A stretch of 29,426 bases of DNA from JAYVIQ01 sp043770215 (GCA_043770215.1 JAYVIQ010000186.1:1-29426); one strand, 5' to 3'. Shown: positions 8,566 through 17,711, counted from the first letter of the stretch. Numbers and translations: made by a program. The notes: generated by a model not told the origin, from the sequence alone.

Positions 8566-9282
8566 TTAATTACCTTGTTCTAATTCTACTTTTGATTGCC
8601 AATCTTTTATATATTCAGCAATTTTCCAACGATCAACAGCATCAACTTGTGCAGCGTGTGGACGCATTGAACCTTGACCATAAGTTATTGTATGGTAGAT
8701 GTCTCCTCTTGTTCTGGATCTGTAAGCTTTAGTGTGGTAATTTGGTACTCCACCATAAACAACACCTACTGGGCCTTTACCATCTCCATTTTCACCATGA
8801 CAGTGCTGACAATACGCTGTGTATAAAGCTTTACCTTCTTCAATAATTTGATCAGTTTTTTGAAAAGGTGATTCAACATTAGTCCAAACAGAGGTACTAT
8901 CTGGGTTCAAATTATATTTAAACTCATTTTTGCCTTTCGCAACAGTACCAGCAACAGGCTGCCTCATGTTCATACCAAATTGATTGAAGTAATTAGAATT
9001 GTAAAATTCTCCATGCCCATCTTTTAATGTGTCGTAATCAGATGACCCACCACCAACTCTTAAGTAAGGCCAATAATTCAAACCAGATTCTTCGTCAACT
9101 ACTTGACTTAATGGCTCATAAGACTTAGCGTGATACATCTGAGGCGCAAATTCTGTACCTTGGAAATCTGTTGTTTGATCAGGTGTGATTTTATTTTCTC
9201 TGTCATAACATGAGGATAAAAACAACATACCTGTTAAAGAAAGAACAGAATATTTATAGTTAATACTATTTAACTTTCTCAT
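8566..9282 (-). CDS. actE: Alternative complex III subunit ActE (monohaem cytochrome c lipoprotein)
   Basis: A c-type cytochrome subunit of alternative complex III on the periplasmic face. I chose the ATG at 9282, giving 238 residues. The frame also opens at a TTG at 9300, but that start would overlap actD by 11 bases and adds nothing recognisable. From the ATG there is a lipoprotein signal peptide with lipobox LSSC (Cys25 lipidated). The single haem site is CQHCH (Cys158, Cys161, His162), and a likely axial Met lies in GSMRPHAAQV near residue 206. The gene begins 7 bases after actD and ends 3 bases before actF. It is the probable exit haem towards oxidase subunit II, alone or together with the cytochrome domain of ActA. 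Confidence 0.94.
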   Translation of the reverse strand: MRKLNSINYKYSVLSLTGMLFLSSCYDRENKITPDQTTDFQGTEFAPQMYHAKSYEPLSQVVDEESGLNYWPYLRVGGGSSDYDTLKDGHGEFYNSNYFNQFGMNMRQPVAGTVAKGKNEFKYNLNPDSTSVWTNVESPFQKTDQIIEEGKALYTAYCQHCHGENGDGKGPVGVVYGGVPNYHTKAYRSRTRGDIYHTITYGQGSMRPHAAQVDAVDRWKIAEYIKDWQSKVELEQGN

Positions 9283-9289
9283 ATAATTA

Positions 9290-9823
9290 TTAGTGTTCAA
9301 AATCTTTTAAATTAACTTCTTCTGCTCCAGAATTTGATAAAATAGTTCTTATTTCATCAACAGATAAGGTATTATTTTCAAGATCTATAGTAATAAGGTG
9401 TTTATCATCAGTAGATCTTAAATCAAATATCATAGGTTTTTTATATGGTTTCAAATCACTTCTAACCATAAATGTTCCCACCATACCAAAAGCAGTTAAT
9501 AAAATGGAAAACTCAAAAGTAACTGGCACAAAATCTGCATAAGCAAAGAAAGGTTTACCCCCAATGATCATTGGCCAATCAATCACCATCATGGCAACTT
9601 GAGTAGTAAATGCAACACTCATACCTGTCATTGCAAACAAAAAGGCTACTATTGGAAGTCTAGTTGGTTTGTAACCAAGTTCATGCTCCAAACCATGCAC
9701 TGGAAATGGAGTATAACAATCAAATATTTTAACTCCATTACTACGTACAAATCTAACTGCACTTTTCAATAAATCATCGTCGTTGAACACACCGACAATA
9801 AAATGTTTTCCACCGTGACTCAT
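9290..9823 (-). CDS. actD: Alternative complex III subunit ActD (DUF3341)
   Basis: A 177-residue protein of the DUF3341 family. The N-terminal soluble part starts with FIVGVFNDDDLLKSAVRFVR and leads into the conserved YTPFPVHGLEHELGYKPTRLP segment. Two membrane helices follow (about residues 55-78 and 98-117). The C-terminal third is a small soluble region. In structures of the complex the ActD helices pack beside the quinone-site subunit, and no redox cofactor is bound, in agreement with the absence of haem or cluster motifs here. It lies 5 bases from actC and 7 bases from actE. Confidence 0.93.
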   Translation of the reverse strand: MSHGGKHFIVGVFNDDDLLKSAVRFVRSNGVKIFDCYTPFPVHGLEHELGYKPTRLPIVAFLFAMTGMSVAFTTQVAMMVIDWPMIIGGKPFFAYADFVPVTFEFSILLTAFGMVGTFMVRSDLKPYKKPMIFDLRSTDDKHLITIDLENNTLSVDEIRTILSNSGAEEVNLKDFEH

Positions 9824-9828
9824 AATAT

Positions 9829-11196
9829 CTATTTATCTTTTCTTTCAGATGAATCTTTAACAATACTTTTAACTTCAGCCATATTGATTACCGGAAAATA
9901 TTTGGCAAACAATAGAAACAGAGTAAAGAACAACCCAAAAGTAAATACATAAACTCCAAGGTCCACCAAAGTTGGTCTAAAATACGACCAACTAGAAGGT
10001 AAATAATCTCTGTGTAATGATGTAACTATAATCACAAATCTTTCAAACCACATACCAATATTTACTACAATTGAAAGTATAAAAGTTATAACAATGTTTC
10101 TTCTAATACTTTTGAACCAAAAGAATTGTGGAGAGAAGACATTGCATGTCATCATAGCCCAATAAGCCCAAAAATATGCTCCGGCCATTCTATTTTTGAA
10201 ACAATACTCTTCATATTCTACTCCTGAATAAAACGCAATTATAAACTCGGTTATATAAGCTATACCTACAATAGAACCTGTTGTCATGATAATTTTGTTC
10301 ATAGACTCAATATGATTCATTGTGATGTAGTCCTCTAATTTGAAAACCACTCTTGTTATTAAAAGCAATGTTAAAACCATTGCAAAACCAGAGAAAATAG
10401 CTCCAGCTACAAAGTAAGGAGGGAAAATAGTAGTATGCCATCCAGGAATAACTGATGTAGCAAAGTCGAAGGATACAATAGTATGCACTGACAATACTAA
10501 TGGAGTAGAACAACCCGCAAGAATTAGGGCAACAGATTCATATCTTAACCAATCTTTTGCAGAACCAACCCAACCAAAGGATAAAGCTCCATATGCAGCT
10601 TTTGCAATTTTACCTTTTGCTCTATCTCTAATAGTTGCAAAATCTGGAATCAAACCTACGTACCAAAATACGAGGGATACAAGAAAATATGTTGAAATAG
10701 CGAAAACATCCCACAACAGAGGTGAGTTAAAATTTACCCACAAAGAACCGTAGGTGTTTGGAAAAGGGAAAGCCCATAAAGCACCAATCCAAGGTCTACC
10801 CATGTGTAGAATAGGAAATTGTAGAGCACAAATAACCGCAAAAATAGTCATTGCCTCAGCTGCTCTATTTATTGACATTCTCCACTTTTGTCTGAATAAA
10901 AGCAATACTGCAGAAATTAAAGTACCCGCATGACCAATACCTACCCACCAAACAAAGTTAGTAATATCCCATGCCCAACCAACTGTTTTATCAAGACCCC
11001 ATTCTCCGATACCATAAAACAAGGTTCTCATAACTGCCATTGAACCAATACCAAGTGTAGCCACTGCAATACCGAATGCAATCATCCAACGAATGTTTGG
11101 TGAAGCTTCTACTTGTCTACAAATATCTTCAGTAACATCGTGTACTGTTTTTCCTCCAGTAATTAAAGGTGGTCTTACTCTAGACGTAACTATCAT
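9829..11196 (-). CDS. actC: Alternative complex III subunit ActC (NrfD/PsrC-like quinol-oxidising membrane protein)
   Basis: The main quinol-binding membrane subunit, with 455 residues and about ten helices. Its N-terminus on the cytoplasmic side carries RPPLITGGKTVHDVTEDIC, a segment I associate with the family. Further recognisable parts are WWVGIGHAGTLISAVLLLFR, with the conserved GHAGT, and HTIVSFDFATSVIPGWHTTIFPPYF, which is typical of NrfD-like proteins in alternative complex III. ActC normally lies next to the [3Fe-4S] cluster of ActB and passes quinol electrons to it. The gene is 14 bases after actB and 5 before actD. Confidence 0.95.
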   Translation of the reverse strand: MIVTSRVRPPLITGGKTVHDVTEDICRQVEASPNIRWMIAFGIAVATLGIGSMAVMRTLFYGIGEWGLDKTVGWAWDITNFVWWVGIGHAGTLISAVLLLFRQKWRMSINRAAEAMTIFAVICALQFPILHMGRPWIGALWAFPFPNTYGSLWVNFNSPLLWDVFAISTYFLVSLVFWYVGLIPDFATIRDRAKGKIAKAAYGALSFGWVGSAKDWLRYESVALILAGCSTPLVLSVHTIVSFDFATSVIPGWHTTIFPPYFVAGAIFSGFAMVLTLLLITRVVFKLEDYITMNHIESMNKIIMTTGSIVGIAYITEFIIAFYSGVEYEEYCFKNRMAGAYFWAYWAMMTCNVFSPQFFWFKSIRRNIVITFILSIVVNIGMWFERFVIIVTSLHRDYLPSSWSYFRPTLVDLGVYVFTFGLFFTLFLLFAKYFPVINMAEVKSIVKDSSERKDK

Positions 11197-11210
11197 CTGT
11201 TATAAACGTT

Positions 11211-14200
11211 TTATTTATTTCTAACTTTTGTTAAATATGAAACATTTGGTTTCACGTTAATTTCTTCCAAAACATGGAAACTTCTATCTGCATTTTCAAC
11301 AGTTAGTAACTGTGAAATTTCGCTATCTGGATTATTCATATCTCCAAAGACAATAGCTCCAGTTGGACAAGATGTTGCACAAGCGACTTTTATATCTCCA
11401 TCTTGAACTTTTCTAGATTCAAGCTTAGCTTTTAATTTACCAGCTTGAATTCTTTGCGCACACATAGAACATTTTTCCATTACACCACGAGCACGAACAG
11501 TAACATCTGGGTTTAAAACCATCTTACCTAGATCATCGTTGCTTGTAACGTTAACATATTGAAATTGACGTGATTCGCCATTCATCATAGTAGTTTTACT
11601 ATCTGAATAATTGAACCAGTTGAAACGACGTACTTTATAAGGACAATTGTTTGCACAATATCTTGTACCAATACATCTATTATATGTCATTTGATTCAAT
11701 CCTTCGCTTGAGTGAGTTGTAGCCACAACAGGACATACAGTTTCACAAGGAGCATGATTACAATGTTGACACATCATTGGTTGAAAAGTAACTTCTGGAT
11801 TTGAAGTATCTGGATTTTCTAATTTTTTAAGATTACCAAAAGTTCTATCATCTTTTAACTGTTCTTCGCCTGATGCTTTATAATAACGGTCAATTCTTAA
11901 CCAATGCATGTCTCTTTTACGAAGAATCTCATCTTTACCTACGACAGGCACGTTGTTTTCTGCATGACAAGAGGTTATGCATGCACCACAACCGAAACAA
12001 GAATTTAAATCGATTGCAAGACCCCAATGATGGTTAGAATATATATGGGTTTTAATTTCTTCAACAATTACATTTCCGTTCTCATCTTTTTTAGGAGCTT
12101 TCCAAATATCTATTTCATTTGGTTTCATTGGTCCATTAGAAGTTTCTATCAAGATTTGATATTTGTCCTTCATCTCTTCTGCAAAAACAGTTTCGTTTTT
12201 GTAAGACTTTAATGTAGACTCTTGCACAATTTTACGCCCCATGATTGTATGGTGTGTTTGAGTTTGTGCAATTCTATATGAACCTTCAGCTTTAACTAAT
12301 TCTATACCAGAATAAGAGTATGAAATGTTTCCGTTTACAATTGACAAGTAAGGAAAAACATCTACACCTATTAATTCTTTATTGCTTGGATTAGGATGCA
12401 TAATACTTGCACCTTTTGCCAATTTGCCAGCATCTGTTCTTCCAAATCCTAAAGCAACAGCTACAGTATCTTTTGCTTGACCTGGCTGTTCTAGAATTGG
12501 GAGCAAAATGGTACCTAATTTAGGTATTGTAACATTTACTAAATCAGAAGATGTACCATCATCTAACTTACCTTGTTTAAAACCTAACTTAGCCGCAGTT
12601 TCTGGATTAATAGATAAATAATTATCCCAACAAACTTTAGTTATTGGATCTGGGTTTTCATATAACCAAGGAATATTAGCCAACTCGCCAGCTCCTTGAT
12701 TCGTTTTTTCATACACCAATAACTCTATGCCTTTAGTATTTTTATTGGATGATATTTTAGATGCCGCTTCTGAAGCAGATAAAGCACCTACAGATTTATG
12801 AGATGCATGTAATTCTATTGGAGCTACTACTGCAGAAGAGTCGGATTGGATATCAGATTTAACAATGTGTGGAGAATTATGAGAAACTTTAGGCTCATAA
12901 ACACCCAATTCTAGTGTTGCATTCCAGAAACTAAAAAAATCAGATGATGGTGCTAAATGATTTTTCCAATAATTTCTTACATAATCATAATAATCAGATT
13001 CAGTTCCAGACCATGCTAATAAAGACTCCTCAGAACCTCTTGTGTCCTTGAATATTTTACCAATTGTTGGCTGAATAATGCTATAAAACCCTTGTACTGG
13101 CTCTACATCTCCCCATGATTCTAAGAAATGGGTAGTAGGACAATTAAACGTACAAAGTTTAGCTGTTTCATCTAATCTATCAGAAGTAGAAATAGATAAT
13201 TTAATTTTTGAAAGTGATGCAGCAAGGTCTTTACCAAAATGTGTGTTGTACACAGGATTTGATCCTAAGAAAATTACAGCATCAATTTTACCTGATTTTA
13301 ATTCAGATATAAACCCTTGAAGATTAGAATCAACTCCTTGCTTAAAAGTTGCTTTATTAGCACTATTAATAGTATTACCTAAATTTCCAAGGCCATCGTT
13401 AATTTCGGCTACCAATGACTGAATTGCAAAATCATTTGAACCAGAAAGTACTATTGACTGTCCTCTTGATGAAAGTAATGATTTTGCTGCCTCTACAATT
13501 GATTCACTTTTAGCAGTTGTTGGTAATGACTTACCGAACAACTTGTTGTATAAAGCAACAACTAAAGGACCTTCTTCAGATGGTTTAATTGGGGTTCTTT
13601 TATCAGCATTCGCTCCCGTAAGTGATAATAATGTTTCGAACTGATAATGTTTAGACATTACAGATTTAGCATCTTTACCCCTTCTAATCTTTCTAGTTTC
13701 AGAAAAATCTTTGATGTATAACGATGAATTTAAATAAGAGCCTAAAAAATCAGCATTAAAACCTACAACAGTTTTTACTTTGGAAAAATCATAATTTGGC
13801 ACAAAACCACCATTTGCTTGCAATAGTGCTGATGCAGAAACTGCATCGTAAATTACATGCTGCGTTGTTGGATAAACATTTATAAAATCTTTTATAACTG
13901 ATTTAGTAGAAGGACTCAAAATAGATTCCGAAACGATTCTAATTTGCCCACCTTGCTTAGCTATATCACCTAACTTTGAAGAAATTTGTTTATCAGCTTC
14001 TTTAACACTTATTACTTTACCTTTTTCTGTAAATTTTTGCGCTCTTGAACTATCATACAAAGAAAGTATAGAAGCTACACCTTTTGAATCTACTGCTCCT
14101 TTTGTAAGGGAAGAAGAAGGGTTTCCTTCTATTAAAATTGGTCTTCCTTCTCTTGTTCTTACCAATATACTGCTGTAACTACTTCCATTTACATAAGATG

Positions 14201-14468
14201 TAGCATAATACAAAGCTGTACCTGGCTCAATTCCTTCTGGTTTATTGACATAAGGGATAATTTTCTTGATTGGTGCATCACAGGCAGCCAAAGAAACTGC
14301 AGCGACACTAAACCCCATCAACTTCAAGAAGTCTCTTCTTGAATTGTTATTATCTTCTTTATCTGATACAGGAAGGTACTCAGGGAATTCCGAATTTGCA
14401 TTTTGAACAAACTCAGGGGTCTGATTCAACTCCTCAATTCCTCTATAGTATTTTTCTTGTTCTTTCAT
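11211..14468 (-). CDS. actB: Alternative complex III subunit ActB (fused molybdopterin-oxidoreductase-like and iron-sulfur protein)
   Basis: The 1085-residue iron-sulfur subunit. The N-terminus carries a twin-arginine motif RRDFLKLMGF (Arg44-Arg45), followed by SLAAC (Cys63), which resembles a lipobox. Export by Tat is therefore likely and lipid attachment possible. Residues of about 65-740 resemble the molybdopterin oxidoreductase fold. In characterised complexes this part binds no molybdenum cofactor. The C-terminal part is a ferredoxin-type four-cluster protein with cysteine groups CFGCGACITSC, CQHCNHAPCETVC, CIGTRYCANNC and CSMC plus CATSC. These clusters form the path from ActC to the haems of ActA. 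The fusion of the two parts is normal for the family. The gene is 40 bases after actA and 14 before actC. Confidence 0.97.
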   Translation of the reverse strand: MKEQEKYYRGIEELNQTPEFVQNANSEFPEYLPVSDKEDNNNSRRDFLKLMGFSVAAVSLAACDAPIKKIIPYVNKPEGIEPGTALYYATSYVNGSSYSSILVRTREGRPILIEGNPSSSLTKGAVDSKGVASILSLYDSSRAQKFTEKGKVISVKEADKQISSKLGDIAKQGGQIRIVSESILSPSTKSVIKDFINVYPTTQHVIYDAVSASALLQANGGFVPNYDFSKVKTVVGFNADFLGSYLNSSLYIKDFSETRKIRRGKDAKSVMSKHYQFETLLSLTGANADKRTPIKPSEEGPLVVALYNKLFGKSLPTTAKSESIVEAAKSLLSSRGQSIVLSGSNDFAIQSLVAEINDGLGNLGNTINSANKATFKQGVDSNLQGFISELKSGKIDAVIFLGSNPVYNTHFGKDLAASLSKIKLSISTSDRLDETAKLCTFNCPTTHFLESWGDVEPVQGFYSIIQPTIGKIFKDTRGSEESLLAWSGTESDYYDYVRNYWKNHLAPSSDFFSFWNATLELGVYEPKVSHNSPHIVKSDIQSDSSAVVAPIELHASHKSVGALSASEAASKISSNKNTKGIELLVYEKTNQGAGELANIPWLYENPDPITKVCWDNYLSINPETAAKLGFKQGKLDDGTSSDLVNVTIPKLGTILLPILEQPGQAKDTVAVALGFGRTDAGKLAKGASIMHPNPSNKELIGVDVFPYLSIVNGNISYSYSGIELVKAEGSYRIAQTQTHHTIMGRKIVQESTLKSYKNETVFAEEMKDKYQILIETSNGPMKPNEIDIWKAPKKDENGNVIVEEIKTHIYSNHHWGLAIDLNSCFGCGACITSCHAENNVPVVGKDEILRKRDMHWLRIDRYYKASGEEQLKDDRTFGNLKKLENPDTSNPEVTFQPMMCQHCNHAPCETVCPVVATTHSSEGLNQMTYNRCIGTRYCANNCPYKVRRFNWFNYSDSKTTMMNGESRQFQYVNVTSNDDLGKMVLNPDVTVRARGVMEKCSMCAQRIQAGKLKAKLESRKVQDGDIKVACATSCPTGAIVFGDMNNPDSEISQLLTVENADRSFHVLEEINVKPNVSYLTKVRNK

Positions 14469-14508
14469 ATATCTACCAATAGTAAACGTTCTTACTTAAC
14501 TAATTTTA

Positions 14509-15831
14509 TTAATAGTGACACTTGCCACATTCTGTACCACCTATATCTTCAACAGTCATTTCTGATGATTTTCCTCCAGCCTCTTCATGAGCTTTAATTA
14601 AATCGTCATAGTACTTGTTGCCATCAGCATGTTTTACTACTGTTTTTCTGTGGCATTCTATACACCAACCCATAGTTAACGGACTGTATTGATAGACTTT
14701 AGACATTTCTTTGATAGGCCCATGACATTCTTCACACTCAATTCCAGCTAGCTTAGTATGTTGAGAGTGATTGAAATACACGTGATCTGGCAAATTGTGT
14801 ACCCTTACCCATTGAATAGGCTTTATATTTGTACCAAACACTTTGGTTTTAGGATCATAATCTATAGCATCATAAATCTGTGCAATTTGTTCTGATTCTG
14901 TCTTAATTTTGATGTGGCAATTCATACAAATACTTGCAGAGGGTATGTTTGCATGCTTTGCCTTTTTCACACTGGTATGGCAATACTCACACGCAATCTG
15001 ATGCTGACCAGCATGAAGCTCATGAGAAAATGCAATAGGCTGTGTAGGTTTGTAACCTTGTTGCATGCCAATACCATATAATCCTTTTGTAATTCCAAAA
15101 TAAGCTCCTAATAAAACTGCTATTGCAATAGAAACACTAATAAAAGCAGGATGTTTAAAAATTGATAAAATATCATGCTTTTGATTGAAGAATTCTTTTT
15201 CAGTTTCATCCAACTCTCCAAGTTCTTCTTTCTGCTTCAATGTTTTGGAAACTGTAGATGATAACAATATTAGCACCCCCATAATTAGTAGTAAAGCTAC
15301 CAACACAACAATGAGTACTACATTTGTTGATGCTGAAGATCCAGAGCCTGAAGCTTCAGAACTGGTGCTTGTAGAATCAGTAGTAGCTACAGCTGTAGCT
15401 GCAACTGCATCTTGCCCAACTTTTAAATACTCTATTACCTGTTTTATTTCATCTTTAGACAATCCTAAAGAAGGCATTACAGCACCATATTTTGCCTTCA
15501 TTTCTACGGCATGCTTGTCTCCACTAGCAATAACTTTTGCAGGATTATCTATCCAAGTTGTCAACCATGCTTCTCCTTGTCTTTTGACAACCCCTGACAA
15601 AGCCGGACCAGTTCCCGCCGCACCAAACATGTGACAAGAAGCACAATTTGCCTCAAAGATTGCCTTACCTGCTGTAGATAAATCTGAAGAAGGAGCTGCT
15701 GCCGCAGCACTAGGATTTGCAACCGACATTGAAGAATCTTGAGCATTCAAGATAAACGTTGATGATAATCCTATCGCTAGAATAGAAGACTTAATTAATG
15801 ATTTTAGTCTTATTTGTAAGTGTTTTTTCAT
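14509..15831 (-). CDS. actA: Alternative complex III subunit ActA: N-terminal monohaem cytochrome c plus pentahaem domain
   Basis: A 440-residue multihaem cytochrome, first gene of the locus. In order it has a signal peptide (about 1-30, ending FILNA-QD) and a class I cytochrome c domain (about 50-140) with haem site CASCH (Cys63, Cys66, His67) and a likely axial Met119 in MPSLG. A linker rich in Ala, Ser and Thr follows (about 141-169), then two membrane helices (about 170-191 and 229-249). The last part is the pentahaem domain with CxxCH starting at Cys281, Cys302, Cys366, Cys390 and Cys435. Six haem sites in total, against five in the classical ActA core. The extra domain could swing between the complex and the oxidase. 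The gene starts about 30 bases downstream of a strong Bacteroidota-type promoter. Confidence 0.95.
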   Translation of the reverse strand: MKKHLQIRLKSLIKSSILAIGLSSTFILNAQDSSMSVANPSAAAAAPSSDLSTAGKAIFEANCASCHMFGAAGTGPALSGVVKRQGEAWLTTWIDNPAKVIASGDKHAVEMKAKYGAVMPSLGLSKDEIKQVIEYLKVGQDAVAATAVATTDSTSTSSEASGSGSSASTNVVLIVVLVALLLIMGVLILLSSTVSKTLKQKEELGELDETEKEFFNQKHDILSIFKHPAFISVSIAIAVLLGAYFGITKGLYGIGMQQGYKPTQPIAFSHELHAGQHQIACEYCHTSVKKAKHANIPSASICMNCHIKIKTESEQIAQIYDAIDYDPKTKVFGTNIKPIQWVRVHNLPDHVYFNHSQHTKLAGIECEECHGPIKEMSKVYQYSPLTMGWCIECHRKTVVKHADGNKYYDDLIKAHEEAGGKSSEMTVEDIGGTECGKCHY

Positions 15832-15862
15832 TCTATATCTGAGTGTCCACTAAATTTCTTGT

Positions 15863-15893
15863 CAAATCTAGGGATGAAAATTGTATATTCAAA
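15863..15893 (-). promoter_or_regulatory. Bacteroidota-type promoter for the act-cox operon
   Basis: On the minus strand, TTTG (15893-15890) is followed after exactly 19 bases by TAGATTTG (15870-15863). This matches the Bacteroidota -33/-7 consensus TTTG-N19-TAnnTTTG with no mismatch. Transcription would start a few bases downstream, near 15857, leaving a leader of roughly 25 bases before the actA ATG at 15831. No Shine-Dalgarno sequence is visible in that leader, as is usual in this phylum. It is the only full consensus match I found in the window. Confidence 0.8.
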
Positions 15894-16045
15894 TAGTGAT
15901 TCAAAGAAGATGTTAACAGCAAAAGGCATCATATTCATAAATAATTGATTACTAATTACTTAAGTTTTTATAATAATATATAAATATTAATTTAGAATCT
16001 TTATAAATAAAATATAACGCAAAAATTATAAAATATAGCAAGAAC

Positions 16046-16804
16046 ATGATGCATTCAAATAAAAAAATTGGAGTTATAGGGTATGGTTGGTTGGGTAAAA
16101 ATCTATTAAAAGAGCTAAATAAACAGTTTTATGACACTTATGTGTTTTCAAAAAACTCGAATTTAGATAGAGATGTAGCAACCTATATTATTGGTGATTT
16201 AGTCCCAGAAAAATTAATGGAATTATCTTCCATACTAGTTTTGGTACCTCCTAGAATAAGACATCACGACAAAAATGAACTTTTAGAAAAATATTCTTGT
16301 TTTGCAAAGCAATTAAATTCAAATACGCGACTAGTGTACAGCAGTAGTACATCTGTATATGCTGGAATTGGGCAAAAAAATGAAGACTCTGAATGTGAAG
16401 GCACAATTTTTGAGATTGAAAATATTTTTAGAAAAAGATTTAAGAACCACTTGATTTTAAGACTTGGGGGATTGGCAGGGCCTGAAAGAACAATTGTAAA
16501 CATTTTACAAAAAAAAGGCTTCTTAGATGGGTATAATGCACCAAGCAATTTATTACATCTAAATGATGCAGTAAACTGCCTACTTTTGGGTATTGAAAAG
16601 GAAATTGTTGGTACATACAATTTATGTAGTCCTAATCACCCAAGTAAAATAACTGTTTACAACGCATGGAATCAAAAATTATCTCTCCCTCTATTATCAA
16701 AAGGAAATATAAATGAAAAGAATAAATTAATTAGCTCGGAAAAATGGATACTAGAAACAGATTATACATTCTTGTTCCAAAATCCAATAGACTTTAGTTT
16801 TTGA
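16046..16804 (+). CDS. NAD(P)-binding short-chain dehydrogenase/epimerase-like protein (YeeZ-like)
   Basis: A 252-residue Rossmann-fold protein. The nucleotide-binding loop is GYGWLG (residues 12-17) right at the N-terminus. The rest fits the extended short-chain dehydrogenase/NAD-dependent epimerase family: VLVPPR at the end of a core strand, YSSSTSVYAG near the active-site position, LRLGGLAGPER, and a C-terminal NLLHLNDAVNCLLLGIE helix. This pattern resembles the poorly characterised YeeZ group. The substrate cannot be read from the sequence. The canonical YxxxK catalytic pair is not evident, since the Tyr of SVYAG has no Lys three residues later. The gene is transcribed away from the act-cox operon across a 214-base gap, and has a downstream neighbour on the same strand 71 bases away. 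ATG codons at 16046 and 16049 are both possible starts. Confidence 0.75.
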   Translation: MMHSNKKIGVIGYGWLGKNLLKELNKQFYDTYVFSKNSNLDRDVATYIIGDLVPEKLMELSSILVLVPPRIRHHDKNELLEKYSCFAKQLNSNTRLVYSSSTSVYAGIGQKNEDSECEGTIFEIENIFRKRFKNHLILRLGGLAGPERTIVNILQKKGFLDGYNAPSNLLHLNDAVNCLLLGIEKEIVGTYNLCSPNHPSKITVYNAWNQKLSLPLLSKGNINEKNKLISSEKWILETDYTFLFQNPIDFSF

Positions 16805-16875
16805 CATTCAAAAAATTTGAAAAGTCAAAATTAATAGATATATTAACAATGAATTAATGAACAAAAATTAAAAAT

Positions 16876-17655
16876 ATGAAAAAAATATACCTTTCTAGCA
16901 TCTTATTTATTGGTGGCTTATTATCAGTTAATGGCCAATGTATACCTGATGCAAGCAACAATGTTATTGGCGCTTCACCAAAAAGTTTAACTTCAGTTTG
17001 CTTGGGGAAATCCATAAATCAAGTAATACAAATAGCAATACCTAATGATACTACCCTCCCTTTTATAGGGACTTTTGAATTTGATTCAATATTAGCAGTT
17101 ATAAAACCTTCTTCTATACCAAATGGGTTGTCTTACCAATGTGCAAATGGCTGTAAATTTTATAGAACTGGTACTATAAATGAACTTTCTAGAGGATGTA
17201 TAAATGTTTCTGGGGTTCCTACTACTGCTTCTCCAGCTGGTGGCAACGTATTGGTGCTAAATGCAAAGGTATGGTTTTCTAAAAATGGCTTACCTTTAGA
17301 TTATTCAGTAGATTACGACATCAACATGAAAGTTTTAGCTGCAAATGACCCCGCATGCATTACTGGTCTAGAAAGTTTTGATATGGCAGAAGCCTTATCT
17401 ATTTTCCCAAATCCTTCTAAAGGTGATGCCTATCTAAAACTTGATTTACCAACAGCTACAACAGTACAAATAGATGTTTTTGATGTATTAGGCAACAAAA
17501 TGGGACAATTGTATAATGGGAATATGTCTCAAGGAACAAATCAAATATCTATGTCAGCATTGCCATTTTTAGATAATGGCATGTATTTAGTTAAAGTACA
17601 ATTAGATTCTAAAAAAGGAACTAGAACTTACACTGAAAGAATGATCATAAAATAG
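16876..17655 (+). CDS. Small secreted protein with a type IX secretion C-terminal sorting domain
   Basis: 259 residues. A signal peptide covers about residues 1-20 (MKKIYLSSILFIGGLLSVNG). The middle part (about 22-160) has paired cysteines and the pattern IPNGLSYQC, then C, then GCINVSGVPTTASPAGG. I recall similar sequence in Ig-like domains of Bacteroidota surface proteins. Residues of about 172-259 form a type A sorting domain: SIFPNPSKGDAYLKL, VFDVLGNKMG, LDNGMYLVKV and the final TERMIIK. The protein should cross the outer membrane by the type IX system and lose this domain on release or attachment. No enzymatic motif is visible, so it may be an adhesin or binding protein. A terminator hairpin lies 29 bases after the stop. 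Confidence 0.88.
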   Translation: MKKIYLSSILFIGGLLSVNGQCIPDASNNVIGASPKSLTSVCLGKSINQVIQIAIPNDTTLPFIGTFEFDSILAVIKPSSIPNGLSYQCANGCKFYRTGTINELSRGCINVSGVPTTASPAGGNVLVLNAKVWFSKNGLPLDYSVDYDINMKVLAANDPACITGLESFDMAEALSIFPNPSKGDAYLKLDLPTATTVQIDVFDVLGNKMGQLYNGNMSQGTNQISMSALPFLDNGMYLVKVQLDSKKGTRTYTERMIIK

Positions 17656-17675
17656 AAATTTAAATTTTATCTATT

Positions 17676-17683
17676 TATATTTG
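17676..17683 (+). promoter_or_regulatory. Possible -7 promoter element upstream of the aminotransferase gene
   Basis: TATATTTG fits TAnnTTTG, but no TTTG or TTG lies 17-23 bases upstream. Transcription from here would start inside the terminator hairpin that follows at once. It is a weak candidate and may be chance in AT-rich DNA. Confidence 0.25.
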
Positions 17684-17684
17684 C

Positions 17685-17711
17685 AAAAAGGGAGTTTATA
17701 CTCCCTTTTTT
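17685..17711 (+). terminator. Intrinsic terminator after the T9SS-domain protein
   Basis: A perfect 11-base-pair stem (17685-17695 with 17700-17710) around the loop TTAT ends in a run of T. It lies 29 bases after the stop of the secreted-protein gene and 11 bases before the ATG of the aminotransferase. It should separate the two transcripts. Confidence 0.85.

Noticed and set aside
9283..9300. TTG start for ActE
   Set aside because: It would overlap actD by 11 bases. The ATG at 9282 gives a standard lipoprotein signal peptide.
11211..14468. ActB as a true molybdenum oxidoreductase (formate dehydrogenase or polysulfide reductase)
   Set aside because: The fusion with the iron-sulfur part, the neighbours actA and actC-actF and the downstream oxidase genes identify it as alternative complex III, whose homologous domain lacks the cofactor.
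15185..15634. 149-codon open frame on the plus strand
   Set aside because: It lies opposite the Ser/Thr/Ala-rich linker and cytochrome domain of ActA. The repetitive codons of that region keep the opposite frame open; there are no motifs of its own.
16264..16620. 118-codon open frame on the minus strand opposite the YeeZ-like gene
   Set aside because: It is a shadow of a well-supported Rossmann-fold gene, with no motif of its own.
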